A stretch of DNA of 64,000 nucleotides from Loripinus fragilis (lineage: Eukaryota > Mollusca > Bivalvia > Lucinida > Lucinidae), in the NCBI GenBank assembly GCA_964019695.1, contig OZ026516.1:102982368-103046367 (forward strand). The letters are read 5' to 3'. A program made the translations under genes and the position numbers. Shown here piece by piece: positions 1 through 13,400 of this stretch; the first letter of the stretch is position 1, and every line of letters begins with the position of its first letter. The notes beneath the pieces were generated by a model. That model searched no databases and had not been told where the DNA came from. It saw only the letters and a list, made by a program, of their open reading frames with translations.

Positions 1-76
1 CATATAATAATCCTATTCTCCTTCCATCAAGTAATACAGTCAATATACAATAAGGATGATCTTTACTCCACCGCGG

Positions 77-349
77 CTAGTCTATCTGTATTGTATCATC
101 CTGCTCCCCAGTTCCATGGTGAAATACAAAGTTATTATCCTCCTGTCCGTTACATTCAGTTGGTTCCTCCATAGGAGTATATCTTAAATGAATATTGTTT
201 TCTGCTTGCAATTTCCAAATTATGGTGTCGTCTAAACTCTGTTCGATTTCGTCCAAAAGTTTAATTGCTTTGCTGATATCCAATATGTAGAATTTTGTCT
301 GCTGTCCAAAACACTCTTTTAGTTGCTGAATGTTGTATAGCTTATCCAT
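77..349 (-). CDS. Unrecognised 90-codon ORF
   Basis: An open frame starting at ATG 349 and ending near 77. The product is acidic, with a helical, coiled-coil-like stretch (KAIKLLDEIEQSLDD, about residues 27-41) and a charged C-terminus ending GEQDDTIQID. I recognise no domain. The only nearby frames are equally short. It could be an exon, a retroelement remnant or chance, and the AT-rich setting makes chance ORFs of this size plausible. Confidence 0.15.
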   Translation of the reverse strand: MDKLYNIQQLKECFGQQTKFYILDISKAIKLLDEIEQSLDDTIIWKLQAENNIHLRYTPMEEPTECNGQEDNNFVFHHGTGEQDDTIQID

Positions 350-2280
350 AACTGTATAATGTTAATTTTTACTTCTTTAGAATAACTGACTGATAAGTCT
401 CAAATGTATAAAAATCCAAAGTTTATTAGCTGTTGTTTACAAAAGTTCACTATGTATAAATGTCATCAATTGGTTGACATTTAAAGGTCACCTTTTCAAA
501 GCTGTCAACAAAATCTTGATTTGACCTGTTATCTGTCATCACTTTGGAAACTGGTTGGATTTTAAAGGTCAATATGTTTCATATAAACTCGATGATACTT
601 GAGGTGAAAAGGTCCCTTACTGTATTCCTTCTTATACATCTCAAGTCATATACATCCTTTTAATCAGTCTTTACAGTGCATATTTTTGTACACATAATAG
701 TTAGCATATTTATATCTTCACCAGCCACCAAATTTCATATTAAATGACTGGACTTACATACATTATCAATAACTATTTACATATCTCGGTATCATCATAT
801 CTTCACCATGGCACTACCATGGACTCATAGTAAGTTTTGTGTACACTTTAAGTTATATTGTCTCCATGTTATTCATGGCCATCTCTCTCTCAAAATACAT
901 CTTATTTCTTCATATTCTCCAACAAAGCCAATAACACCTTCGCTTCCTTCTGGTCTGGTGCGGAAGAAGACTACCTTCCTGATTTGCTCCTAACAATCTC
1001 GTCATGTTCCGACGACACCAACCCATTCTCAACAACTGACAAGGAACTCGTCACAACATTCTTATCGCTACAACAATCAGCTAACCTCTTACCAAAATAT
1101 ACTTTCACCTTCTCATGAAAGCATTTCTTATACATGAAAAGCAGTATCAAAATAAAAACACACATGCCAAAAATCATTACAACAAATGACCAAATAGAAA
1201 TTGACCTGCTGTTAAGGGAGATTAGATGTAAAATTTTCCCAAAGAGAAAAGTGTGTTATAATTCTCAATTTAAACAGTGAACCCCAAGCATCCTGAATAT
1301 GACCTCTAACCTTTTCTCACAACATTGGGATAAACACAAATAACCATTTGCAGCCCAACAAGTCATATTCAATCTTATCACATCAAGGGGTGGATACAAC
1401 TCCACTTTGAATGCCTAACTTATCTTGGCAAACAATGGTAAATTTCAACCACCAGAAGTTCCAATAATCCACACACCTGAGTGTACAAACTCTACAATTG
1501 ACAATCGAGTGTTCAGGCAAATTATGATATCATGCATTACAAAACAAGAGGAACAGCTAATTGACACCCTAAACAAAATAAGAATGCTTGACCATCTTGT
1601 AACCACCGTTACAACAACACAAAATAAAATCCATAAATTGGTAGCGGAAACCACCTACCTAGCAACTTGCAAGTAAAATAACTTGAAGACTTTTACAATA
1701 AAAGCCACATATACAAATTGCTCATACATCATGATCCCAAGCAAGTTCTCTTAACATTAACCAACTGTAAACTTGGGTCATCACCGCTTCATCCCAACAC
1801 AAGGAAAATCACCTTGCAAGCTATACAAGATAGCTTTTCTAAATCATCAAAGACCTAAAGTCTTTCCACAACTCTAATCAATATCCAAAAATCACAATCA
1901 ATATATCCAATCCAATCATTTAAAGACTCTAACAACCTGAATTTTGGTCTAAAAAACTAAAAACCAAATCACTGCTGTGAATCTTATCCATTAAAAATCC
2001 GTCTTCTCAATAAAAAAATACAAAATACAAAAATATTTATTTATCAGTTTTAGAAAACCCTCAAAAATCTATCAGACAATGAAGCAGTGTGAATATCAGA
2101 ATCTCTCATGGGTTAGGGAAACATACAACACCCTTACAACCCAAAATTCATTCAAACATGGATCACAGTCTGATCCACAATGAAGACCTTACAAAATTAA
2201 TAATTTTTAATTGCATACAATACTGAAAAAAAAATCCTACTGCATTTTTTAAATACTCAAACACCTTATTAATTATAAAA
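350..2280. other. AT-rich stretch without a recognisable gene
   Basis: No recognisable gene. Two weak frames are worth recording. A minus frame at 1177-971 begins with a hydrophobic, membrane-like segment (FGMCVFILILLFMYK) followed by a charged tail. A plus frame at 1425-1676 is polar and helical. Neither has a recognised motif. They could be remnants of a decayed mobile element, but no terminal repeats were found. Confidence 0.3.
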
Positions 2281-2284
2281 CCAT

Positions 2285-2865
2285 TAAATTCTGATTAACA
2301 AAACATAATGCAAGTTCCACCGAAATGCTAATGTCTTCATCATCATCCAGATATATACCAAATGGTACCACACATTAAAATAAAAGGGGAGAAGGGCAAA
2401 GCTCTTCTATAACCACCCCAAACGCCATATACAATATTACAAACACCCAAACCATGACCGAAGACATTATCAATCTATAGAACTACCTCACGTTTTGCAC
2501 TCATTAAATCTTCAACATTTTCAGAAGACTTTCAAAATTAGCTTGTCTTTAAAAAGAAAAACAAATCATTTTTTATACTCTCTCAAATAAAATTTAAACA
2601 TGAATTAAAACTAAGGCGTTTAAAACAATAATTAATGAAATACATTAAAACCCTATCAATTCCAATTACATAAACATAAAGTAAAACTCTACTAAAATGT
2701 CAACGTCTTCATCATAATTCAGATACGTACCACATGGTACCACAAATAATAAAATAAAGGGGAGAAGAATAACTCTTCCATAACACCCCACGTCATCTAC
2801 AATATGACAAAACATCTGAATTATGCCTGAAGACACTCCCACAACATAGAATTATTACTGAAATC
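2285..2865. repeat. Diverged tandem duplication, about 370-bp unit
   Basis: About 2325-2480 and 2695-2855 align over their length. Both hold GTCTTCATCAT, a CAGATA.GTACCA.ATGGTACCAC block, AAAATAAA.GGGGAGAAG, a CTCTTC.ATAAC.ACCCCA block and a GAAGACA block, in the same order, offset by about 370 bp. The copies have diverged, so the duplication is not recent. Confidence 0.6.
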
Positions 2866-2983
2866 CTAAACAAATTTAGAAAACTCTTCAAAAATAATTT
2901 AGCTTAATCCATAATTTCCATTGAATTATAATCTTTCTCCTATGAATTTTTCATTAAAAAAAATAAAAATGCAGACATTAAGA

Positions 2984-3250
2984 CTAAAAATGAAAAGAAA
3001 CTTTATTTCCATATATACATGAAAATCTACCAACAAAAGTCTGTCTCAAACAATAAGCCAACAGAGTGCCAAGTTTCATTTGAATTACCCAATCTCTGAA
3101 ACACTTTGGATTATAATCAAAACATTGCACAGACCGTGAGATAGCCTGAGCATTAAATGCAAATGAGACCTTGGTTATTTTCCCAGCCAAATGCTGAAAC
3201 ACATTTTTGACACCTGCGTCATTCAACACTGCCATAGTAATTAATTTCAA
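2984..3250 (-). CDS. Unrecognised 88-codon ORF
   Basis: The frame runs from ATG 3250 to a stop at 2984, in an otherwise stop-rich AT region. The translation (for example MAVLNDAGVKNVFQHLAGK, then FNAQAISRSVQCFDYNPKC) has a more protein-like composition than its neighbours. I recognise no family. It is not in frame with any SLC5 exon and does not resemble that transporter. It may be a fragment of a mobile-element gene. Confidence 0.15.
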   Translation of the reverse strand: MKLITMAVLNDAGVKNVFQHLAGKITKVSFAFNAQAISRSVQCFDYNPKCFRDWVIQMKLGTLLAYCLRQTFVGRFSCIYGNKVSFHF

Positions 3251-3589
3251 ATATGGTTAGCTGACTGTTACTTAAATAAGAATAAAATGACAAGTCCTAC
3301 TGTGTCAAGAAAAATCCACCAATCACTAGTTAACTATATCTTCAATCACAATCTGTTCACAAACTGTTCCGGTTCTCCTCTGTTCTTCACAGTGTGTCCA
3401 CGAAAACAAAGTTCGATATCCTGGTCTAGTAGGCACCAAAAACGTCCCAGATGTAAGGTAGTAGTTGATTCTAATCTTCAAGTTCGCGTTGTGTTTTAAA
3501 AGTCTCTTTAGAATTTCTAAGTCTTGTTAAATTTCAGTAACAACTTTCACAATTTTATAATTTTATTAAATCTTCTTAAGTCCAACTAA

Positions 3590-4160
3590 ATACTTCAAGA
3601 AATTATCTATAACCCAAAGTTCCGAAATCTCCACAAAGTCTAACCAAAGTCTAACCAGAGTCTAACCAAAGTCTATGTCCAAATGTTAACCAAGGTCTGA
3701 AGCTCTGCCACTGGGTTTCATCTTATATACCATGAAGTCACGTGATAGAAGCTGACCACAGCGCCACCTAATGACATCATCACTAACCAATCATATTTCA
3801 AGTTTACTATATAGCGCCCTCTACATAGGTAAGCTTCCATTTATATCAACCAATCAGAAGATATAAAAGTGACTCATAGTCACACCAGTTGCGCAATTCC
3901 CCAAAGGTCATATGATTAAATGTATTGCGCAATCCTGCCAATCAATGTCAGAATTGACACATCTATTTATTGGGCTTATGTAATTTTACTAAACTAAGTA
4001 ACATCTGTCACCATGACCTTTTGGAAGTGTTAAAACATCCCATCAGAATTGACAAGCTAATAAATATGACATTTGAGAAACAATAACAAACTGGTGTCAG
4101 AATTCCCTATAAAAACATAAACATGTCAATCACAGATGTCAACACCGCACCTGGCTGAAC
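3590..4160. other. Short TCTAACCAAAG repeats, then a promoter-like AT-rich segment
   Basis: About 3645-3700 holds four imperfect copies of (AG)TCTAACCA(A/G)AG. The following 3770-3900 has several ACCAATCA (CCAAT-type) motifs, a TGACATCAT motif and ATATAAAAGTG. These could form a promoter or an LTR-like control region, but no transcript-like ORF follows. The function is not established. Confidence 0.25.
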
Positions 4161-4296
4161 ACCTGCATCCTACCCAAACAATGCATTCACAAATATTGTA
4201 AATACCCACGGGCAATTCACAATTATTATGAACCCTCACAGATGAAACCAGTGACTATTTTACACTTGTCAGCCTGCACAGTTACTCAAATGTTAC

Positions 4297-4426
4297 CTGG
4301 TCTGGTTTCTGTACCAATCCAAATTTAACAGGATCACAGGTGGCATAGAAGGCGTACATGACGACACCAACCAGACAAGACAAAGTGATAATGGATGCCA
4401 TACCAGGCAAATTTAGCCAAATAGCC
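4297..4426 (-). CDS. SLC5 exon 7 (last exon in the window)
   Basis: 130 nt with acceptor TCTGTTTGCAG and donor CAG|GTAACA. It encodes AIWLNLPGMASIITLSCLVG and a helix/loop ending FGLVQKPDQ, where the family continues with a (L)(M/L)PY motif. It leaves phase 0. No further exon is visible between here and position 1. Confidence 0.87.
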
Positions 4427-7400
4427 CTGCAAACAGATATATTATAACAGATATAACATATATAACACAACAATAGAAAATAACATATATAACAGATATA
4501 TACGACTAGTGTCCACTTATCGATATATATTTACGCATGTTCATAAACATGTATCTTAGTTGCCTATTTATTGTTTTTAATCACATCACCCTAAGAAAGC
4601 CAACGTGTTCTATTATCAAACCTGTTAGTTTATTGTATTAGTTTAAAAACTTATCGCAAAGCAACTTAAATCCTATGAATGTTTATTAGTCTAGGCGCTG
4701 ATTTCTTTACAGGCCTTAGTTTTTGACTTGGCACAATTTACCTGCCAGAAAAGGTTTGACTGCTGTAATGCAACCCTGGGGTCTTCTGCAATACTCCTAG
4801 GTACGTCGTACAGTTAAAGTGTGGTAGCAGTTTTGCTGTAGGACGTCATCTTTGAACGTACCCTACGCTAAATGAGGCTTAGGTAAATTGAGAGGAAAAC
4901 ACGCCACACGTTCAGCCATTGCTTCCTATTCAGTTTATTTCCCTTTTAATTTATACATTGCTCGTATGCAATGGTATACGCCAGTAAAGCAATATAAAAC
5001 TATTGTATATAAGGTATATTAGACGCGAAAATGTCAAGCGGAATGGGTGATTTACCCCACCCCCTGAATATAATGTATTTAAATTCAAAAAGAAATGAGA
5101 TCTCCCCAATTTCTTAATTTATCAAGTAAAATAGCATATTTATAATCATATTTAAACATAATTCTTATAGTATGTTTGTCATGTTTCACATTTGTTACAA
5201 ATCAAAGAAAGAACATACCGCCTGAAATGACAATTCAGGAATGCGTGTATTAAACAATTTTCAGTGTACATTCTCTGCTGCAATATATTGTATCTGTGAC
5301 TTATACTAAATTATTTTATATGGACATGACGATAGCCTTAAAATCATTAAATGAAATGCAGCAAACAGCCAGTATGCGTTTAACCATTATACAGCAAGAT
5401 ATTACAGTTATATACGTTACTTAATTTCAAATGTATTACTATTTAATGCAGTAATATCATTAGATTATGCGCTACCAAACGACTCTACAAAATGAGGTTT
5501 GTAGACTGTAAAATTCTAAAATCAAATTATATTAGCCACATAATGAAGTGCGTTAGCTTTTTAGTGGATAAGGCGTTACCCTGCAATAGCCAATTCACTA
5601 CGTTAGCCTAAAATAATAGGTATTCCTATAGTGTTAATATCCAATTATTTCTTATTCTTACGTATTTATATTAACTTTTATTTGAAAGAAAACTACTGGC
5701 AATATGATTTTAAACTAATTTTGGCACCTGTAATTACAGTTATATATGTATCTTTCTGCTAAATACAAGATTAAATGAAATGACAGCACTATATCATCTA
5801 TTGTGTAAGCCACCAAAATACATGCAATTATAGCTTGTCAGCTATTGACTACAATAACTATATTGATAGCTTTGATTTGGGGAAAAACTTACACTTAATT
5901 CTCTTAATTACCTTACACTTAATTCCTAAAATTACCTTTCTTATTGACAATATTGGTTGAAATCATGAAATGAAACATTAAAGCAAACGTTAATCCTTGC
6001 CATAGCAAAACACTGTTTTAATCGTAAAGGTTTCTGTCCCACATATGACAAACGCCATGCCTATTCATATGGTTAAAACAGCTCTATATCCAATCACTAT
6101 CCAGTTCGATGAAGAAACAATACAACTGGTGGGAGTAGCATACAACAAAAGTATTTAGCCCCTATAAGACTAGCGTTCTTTTTGTGGGACATAGACAAAT
6201 AGTACAAGCCAATCTCAGACGCCACAGACTGCAATGTCTGATCAGGTTCTCTACTGTTTGCTTACAGGATGTTCTATTAAAATTTGAATACGAATGAAAA
6301 ACAACACCCAACAACCCTGAAGACGAAAATGGACTGGTCCATCTGATAAAAGCGGGAAGTTTCATTCGACTTAAAAGGGGTAAGGAGATGATGACATTTA
6401 TCATACGCTTTGTCTGGTTCTGCAATGTTATAGAGCATTGAAACAGGATATTTTTCCCAAGGTTCTTTAGGGTTATACATTTTAGAGGTCAGGGCTTATC
6501 ACTTAGAACATCTCTCTTGCATTGTAAGATTATATTGTAGCTGTTGCAAAATGAATGGACTCAAATAAATTATTGGAAATTTTGTTTTGCATTATTTCTA
6601 TCAATTAGGCCTAGTCAAAACGTGGAATTTGTTCATATAAAATCATTACGATATTCAGCATGTCAAATGAGGACACGACCATTGATGCAAGAATGGCATC
6701 CCATAAATCATTTGTATGTTCCAAATCAAACTAAATTGATGATAAATAGTAAAGTAAATAAAATATCAAGTTAGTAAGCCCATTTGATCTTTGCACCCTT
6801 ACTTACTTTAGTTCAGCAATGAAGGCTCATGCGAGCCTGTAAAAATATGTCATTAGACACATCAGAGCATTTGCTGCTTGTATATGTAGATGAACACAAA
6901 CGCTAGTTCCACTGCATCGGCATGGGGGATTAAACGGTGCATTTGCCCATGTGTGGTAGGTACCAAAATCACATATGGTGGTTCAAATCTTCAATTGATC
7001 ATGTATAAATTACATAAGAGAGGTCAGCAATTGTAATTTGATTTTATTGCAACGAAATTTACACTTGTGCTACTGTCAAAGATCATACCGCAGATAAGAT
7101 ATTCAATATCTTTTATATTATATCACATAACATATACAACATTAGAGGCACTGCCTTATCAACCTCTAAGATTTATACTTACCTTTAAAAGTAATAGAAG
7201 TATGATTCCTTTTGAAAGGAAGCATTGAAAATATGACATGCATAATACTTTCATGCATCCTTTCTAGGCATTGCATTTAAGTCTTTCATTGATGGCAAAG
7301 ACTACTGCACAAAGTGTTTGTAAGAACAATTGACTCTTTGTATGTGTCTATTAATCACTACCCTCAACATTATTGTGCTTTTATATTAATTTTGTGAAGC

Positions 7401-10400
7401 TTCCTATTTATGTGTAATGCATTTGTTTTCTGTCTGAAGAAGCAAGATATTTTTTTAGAAAAAAAGCTGTGTTGATTTCAATTTTATATCACTTATTCAT
7501 TCTTATGTTTACATACATATAGCGCTTTGTTAACAAGAACTATATTTACAAGACTCTTGTAATAATTTGGCCATGCCGCATTCTGTATAGTGAAAATTAT
7601 CATCAGTTATTTCTGCATTGATTGCTAAAACTGAGTAAGATCTCATGACTGCATGTATTTAAATGTTTTCATTTTTCATCCAATACCTTAAAGAACATTC
7701 TAGAGTACATTTTACAGTACCTGAGTCTCACAATGTCTTATTCAGCCTGACATACCTCTTGGCTGAAATGTCATATGTGTTAAAAATAGTTTCTTAAGCA
7801 GCAATTAACATGTGTTCCTGGGATATGATAATATCACATGTGATCGTTGTCATCCATTACTGATTTACCCCTTTTCAGGGAAATGTTTCTTCAATATAAA
7901 ACCTCTCCTTATAAAGTGATATTAGTTTAGCAAATAATTAAAGGTACAAACAGTTTCACTAAATAAATTATAGAAGGAATGCTGAAAAAAAACTAAAATC
8001 TATTTAAAAGCTGAATCAAGTAATGTGTCATCATCTTCATATGCATATAAATGTCAGTATGCAATTTGATTTTTAGAGATTATCTTTAAAAATAACTGAT
8101 TACAGACGCGCATAATGCATCATCTCTATTGTAATATATATAAATATTATCCTATCAACTCTTAGGTATTTGATTTTGTCGGGAATGTAAGCAAAGAAAA
8201 AGGTATACTTTTATTACCATCTCTCTAAACATTTAGTAATTTGTTTTTTTTTTGTATTGGAAATTAACCTAGGTATTATACAAGGAGCTTACCTATATCA
8301 TGTTACTGACTTTGTTTGCATTATGTGTACAATAGTAAACTGGGTACATAAAAATATTTTCAAATGACTGACGAGACTTCATTCAATAAAACTTAGTTGT
8401 GTTGTTTTTCTCCTGCAATAAATAGTACAAAATTCTACATCCTTAAAATTTTTAGCTTTTCAGGGCCCAATCGTATACAGTCTTGGATAACATTTAGGAC
8501 AAACAGAGGACCTTATGATATTTGATATGGTTATATATGTTACTTTGATAAATTTGACAGAAATGGAATGTATTCTACTACTACTAAAGAGCTGTCTTTT
8601 CCTTTGTTTATGTGTTTTAGAATGTTTAACTTTGGACAAATCAAAATGATATTTCATGGAGATGAAAACTTATAAAAAATCTTATTGTAAATGTTTATAG
8701 ATATAGTAACTTAATAAAAAACTGATAAGTATTTTAGAACAAACTGCTGTCTTGTTATGAATTTAAAATAAAACGGGTTTGAAATTAAATAAAATACCAT
8801 ATGACATATTATATAAGGTATTTAGCAATATATATATAGGAAGTCTTAAGGTTTGTAATGTACGTTACATCAAACATTAAAATATGGATTTTTACACCAG
8901 AAAAGCAGTAAAGTATAGCTTTTTACTATCGTGTATCGATAGAATGCTCAATTATGGTTTAAGAAGTCAGCAGATGGTATTGCATGCTAACTTGCAAAGT
9001 GAAAAGGTTCTAACCATATTCACCGGGTTTTTTTATTTTGGAGGGGGGGGGGGGGGTTGGGGGTGTTTGTGTGGGGGGAGGGAATCATATTCAACAGCTT
9101 ATAATTCTTAAAGTAATTATGACAGAAACAAGATGTTTGCAGTTTTTAAACAGTCAGGTAATTATATTATCCAAACATGTTATGTAAAACGTATATACCC
9201 ATTACAGAACTTATAAAATTAAACATTGACCAAAATTAATTTATTTTATAAGGCGCAATTGAAGATATAGCGTAAATGACAATTATAACATAAAAGTTGT
9301 GCCTCTGGATGCAAACAATTTAAATTCATAATTGTTTAGGTCCTTTTCGAGGTTTTGGCAGTACATAACGATCGTATGCACCATCTGGATGCAACCTGGA
9401 TACCATTTCTTATTCAAATGTCGCCATTTTGTTTTTATAGTAAAAATGGGGTAGGTGTACAAACGACTCCTCCTGGAAAACTGCTACCACAATTTGACTG
9501 TACGACGTGCCTAGAAATGTTGTAGAAGGGTAGTTCTAACTATTTCTGAAGTCAAACCTTTTCTGGCTTGACAATTGTGCTAAGTCAATTTTCAAAAACC
9601 TAGCTCCTTGACTATATATATGTTAGGAATAAAATTTGGCAATTCATACAGAGTCTAATTTATATATTAGCTTCCTATGTGGCACTCTACTTACACCTTT
9701 GAGCGTGTCACAGTGCGCACGGATATTGCACGTTGGACTTGAGCCTGGTTGGTTCCAAACACTGAGCACCAAAATATTCCACCGCCAATCACAACATTCC
9801 ATACAGAGTGACGTAATCGTGGGTCAGGATCAAACCTTAAAAAGAAAAGAATACTTGAGCCAGTGCATGAGATTTCCAACAATGTGGTATGTGTGACCAG
9901 CAAAGCCTCAGATCAGCCTGCGCATACGCGCAGTCTGACCAGAGCCTTTGCTAGTCGCTTGAGTATTCTATGCTTGTTAAGCTACTGACTGAACACAATT
10001 TAGAGTTTCTAAGCTTATAAGGAGGTAGCAGAGGCTCGTCCGAGTCTATACATGTCAAAACGCCTCATTGTTGGAAATCTCATGTACTGACATTTTATCT
10101 AAAGATATACAGTCTAATTGTAACGCTTCTCAGAAAATAGCAAATAAATTTGATAAGAAGGGGATAAACAAATTAAGAGTTAGTGCAAGTATGGAATTTG
10201 TCCTTCTTAATAAATCTGAAAAAAAGCAAAGTAGAAAACATTAGAAAATACACAAAAACAAGATAAAACTTTACACTTAAATAGAATAAAATCTCCTAGC
10301 TAGCATGTGTAGCTGCAGAGACCAGTTAGATATACATACAATACATGTTTCTCACTACACAGCGAGTTCCAATCAAATAATTGTACTGGGATTTAATTAT

Positions 10401-13400
10401 GGTTCTTACTCGAATATGACGATTCTTCCTCCTTTGTCAGCTATGTCCCAGGCTTTATTAAAACCACCTAGCACAACACAGCCCTCTATAAATACCGTCA
10501 ACATCCCTGCATATACAATGAACATCTGCAATGTGTCAGCCCATAGAACAGCTTTCATGCCACCCTGGAATAACAATAAAATGGGCCCTGTAAGACTTCA
10601 AACAATGTGGCATTTTGACATGAATAGATTCAGACAGCCAAGCCTGTACAGACTCTTTTTAAGCTTAAAACTCAAAATGGCGTTCAGTCAGTAGCTTACA
10701 TGTAACAGTCATAGAATATTTAAGCGACTAGCAAATGCTCTGATCAGACTGCGCAGGCTGGTCTGAGCCTTTTGCTGGTCGCATATACCACATGTTTGAA
10801 ATCTCATGTCGCAGCCAAAATTTATCACCTGCGCATTAGTGAACTGTTTGAAAATGTAACATTCTAAGGGAAGGATCATTACTTATTATCTACTAAGTAA
10901 TAAAATACAGGAAAATATTGATTAAATATAATGCATATATTTCACAGCCATGAAAATATAAGCAGGGAAAATATGAGATTTGATATTTTCACGGGAGAGA
11001 AACCGTAAGATTGGAACTACTTTTTTCTATTTTCTCAAAAGGGTCTAAGGGAAGGAACTCTTTATGGCATATTTGTTTCTTTTCTAAGGGAAACAACTAT
11101 GGTGTTTCCTATTTCTATGGAAATGAAAACAAAAAGTCAGAGTCGCTTAGAAGCTTAATAAAAGAAAGAGCTTTTATAGATTCGTCTGCTACAACTAGTA
11201 AATCAAAACAAAAGCTAATGTAAAGTAAGATTCGCATCTCTTTACCTTAAAAGACTATGGGAAATTTGTAGATAATAAAAAGAAAATTCAAATGTTTTTT
11301 GTTAAATATGTCTTATTTCACAAGTGAAGTGGACAATAATTATATTTCATTCGTGGCTTCGCCACTCATAAAATATAAATATTGTCCACTTCACTCGTGA
11401 AATAAAAGACATATTTAACAAAAAACATTTGAATGTCCTCTATTTATCAGTTGGATGCTGGAGGAAACTAGAGAGAAGGGGTCTCCTTGAATCAAACACA
11501 CTGAAGCAAGTGTTGCGGTCACTTTTTATTTTCAATTGTCTCTTGGAGTCAAACATAAAAAGGCCCCAATGTTTTCAACAGTCTACAAAAATGTCTTCTT
11601 GATAATTATTGCATAGGGCAAATACAATTCTCTATGAACAATAAACTCTATTTTTATTTTTTAGCCAATGACCTTCATCATGAATAAAATAATTTAAACG
11701 GCTAAGTGGTATGTATCTTTGCTTCAATAGAAGAAGTGATGTTGATCCACTGTGGCCAGTTTACCTACCCCCAACTCCCTCAGGTATGAAGTAAATAATG
11801 AACGTTAGCCGTTCCATTTTATATATGAAACCAAGGAACAGAGGGAAAATTTCATATTTAAAGCTATATAGTCTGTAACTTTTGATCTTCTAATTTTGGA
11901 AATAAAGTTTCTAGTTTTCAAGAATACAATAAAAATACTCAAATTCAGGTAAACATTTTACCATTTTCATAAATCTTAACACAGTATCACTATCCAAACA
12001 ACAGCATTTATGTTAAAAATCAACTGTCTAGATTTACTGGAGGGGCGTAAATAGTTCCTAACAAGAGAAAAATCACCTGTTATAATAATATAATTCACTT
12101 TCCATGCAGTTTTTAACTGTACTAAAACATATTTATTGTGAAAATATAAATTAATTCTATTTTTACAACTGATTTAAAAAGAAAAGATTTTTTTCGAAAA
12201 ATGTTCATAGTTACAGACCTAGTCTCTTTAAAGCAAAAATAATGTAAATATATCACTTCTTGCAGAATAGACAATGTATTTGTAAAAGGGGTATTAGGCT
12301 TCTGTCAAGCATTTTTAAAGAGCTGGTATTCGGCATGACGTACAATATGGCATGTTTGTACGCCTAAGATTGGAATCAGTCTGCAAATCCACGCAGTCTG
12401 ATCAGAGTCTTAATTTTCGGCTTGATGAAATTGTGGACCCTTGGCTACCCATAGAGTGACCGTCGAAGACTCTGACCAGTCTGTGGGTATGCGCAGGCTG
12501 ATCTGAGTCTGCAATGGGCCAACATGTCAATTTTAACCGTTTGCTGGACAACAGCTCAAATTTTATTTACAGACCAAACCCCTTTTGACTCAATTTACTG
12601 AAAACTGGGCTTGGCGTTTCGGGGCTAATGAGTATCGCCTAAGTACATGTATATATTTACCAGAGTTGTGTAGAAAATACAGACACAGCTTACGGCTATC
12701 ACAGAGCCCCACAGGGACATACCAGTCACTGAAAAATATAAACAAACATACCTAAGACAATGCCATCTATTTCACCCCTTAGTGTTTTGGCAAGTGTAGT
12801 ATATAACGCATCATATAGAAATATTAAAATGATTAAGAGAAAAAAAGGAGAGAGAAAATTCATGAAAGTGAGCAATGTGCCATTTGATTGATTTAGTTAT
12901 TGAGTTAAGCTTAAAGTAACAGTCATCAATATTTCAGCGATGTCTGGACTCATCCCAGGGAGGGTGGGGATAGAAAAGAAGAATTGGGAGACTAAAAGGC
13001 CCCCACCCCACCCGAAATAGCCTCAAGTGAAGCTAATTTCATCTTGTTAACAAGCCAATTATAACAGGGCCACCTCTCTGAAAACTGCAGCAGAGAGCGC
13101 ACCACCCTACCACACAGCTGTGTCATTTGATATGAATACGCATTTGGTAAAATGTATTGCATTCTCAACTATATTAAATAGAGGATATGCAAATGTTTTG
13201 TTTCATATGTCTTTTATTTCACGAGTGAAGTGGACAATATTTATATTTCATGAGTGGCGAAAAAACATTCGAATTTTCTTTTTATTATCTACAAATTTTC
13301 CATAATCTTTTAAGGTAAAGAGAAGCGAATCTTACTTGACATTAGCTTTTTCTTTTGATTTTCTAGTTGTAGCAGGCGAATTTATAAAAGCTCTTTCTTA

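Noticed and set aside
350..4296. LTR retrotransposon in the left end
   Set aside because: Membrane-like and unrecognised ORFs suggested it, but I could not find paired long terminal repeats, a primer site or a polymerase.
1..4296. Further SLC5 exons
   Set aside because: No segment on the minus strand encodes the expected next helix with splice sites.
10305..10694. 129-codon plus-strand ORF
   Set aside because: Antisense of SLC5 exon 5 and its flanks; the minus strand has matching splice phases and family motifs.
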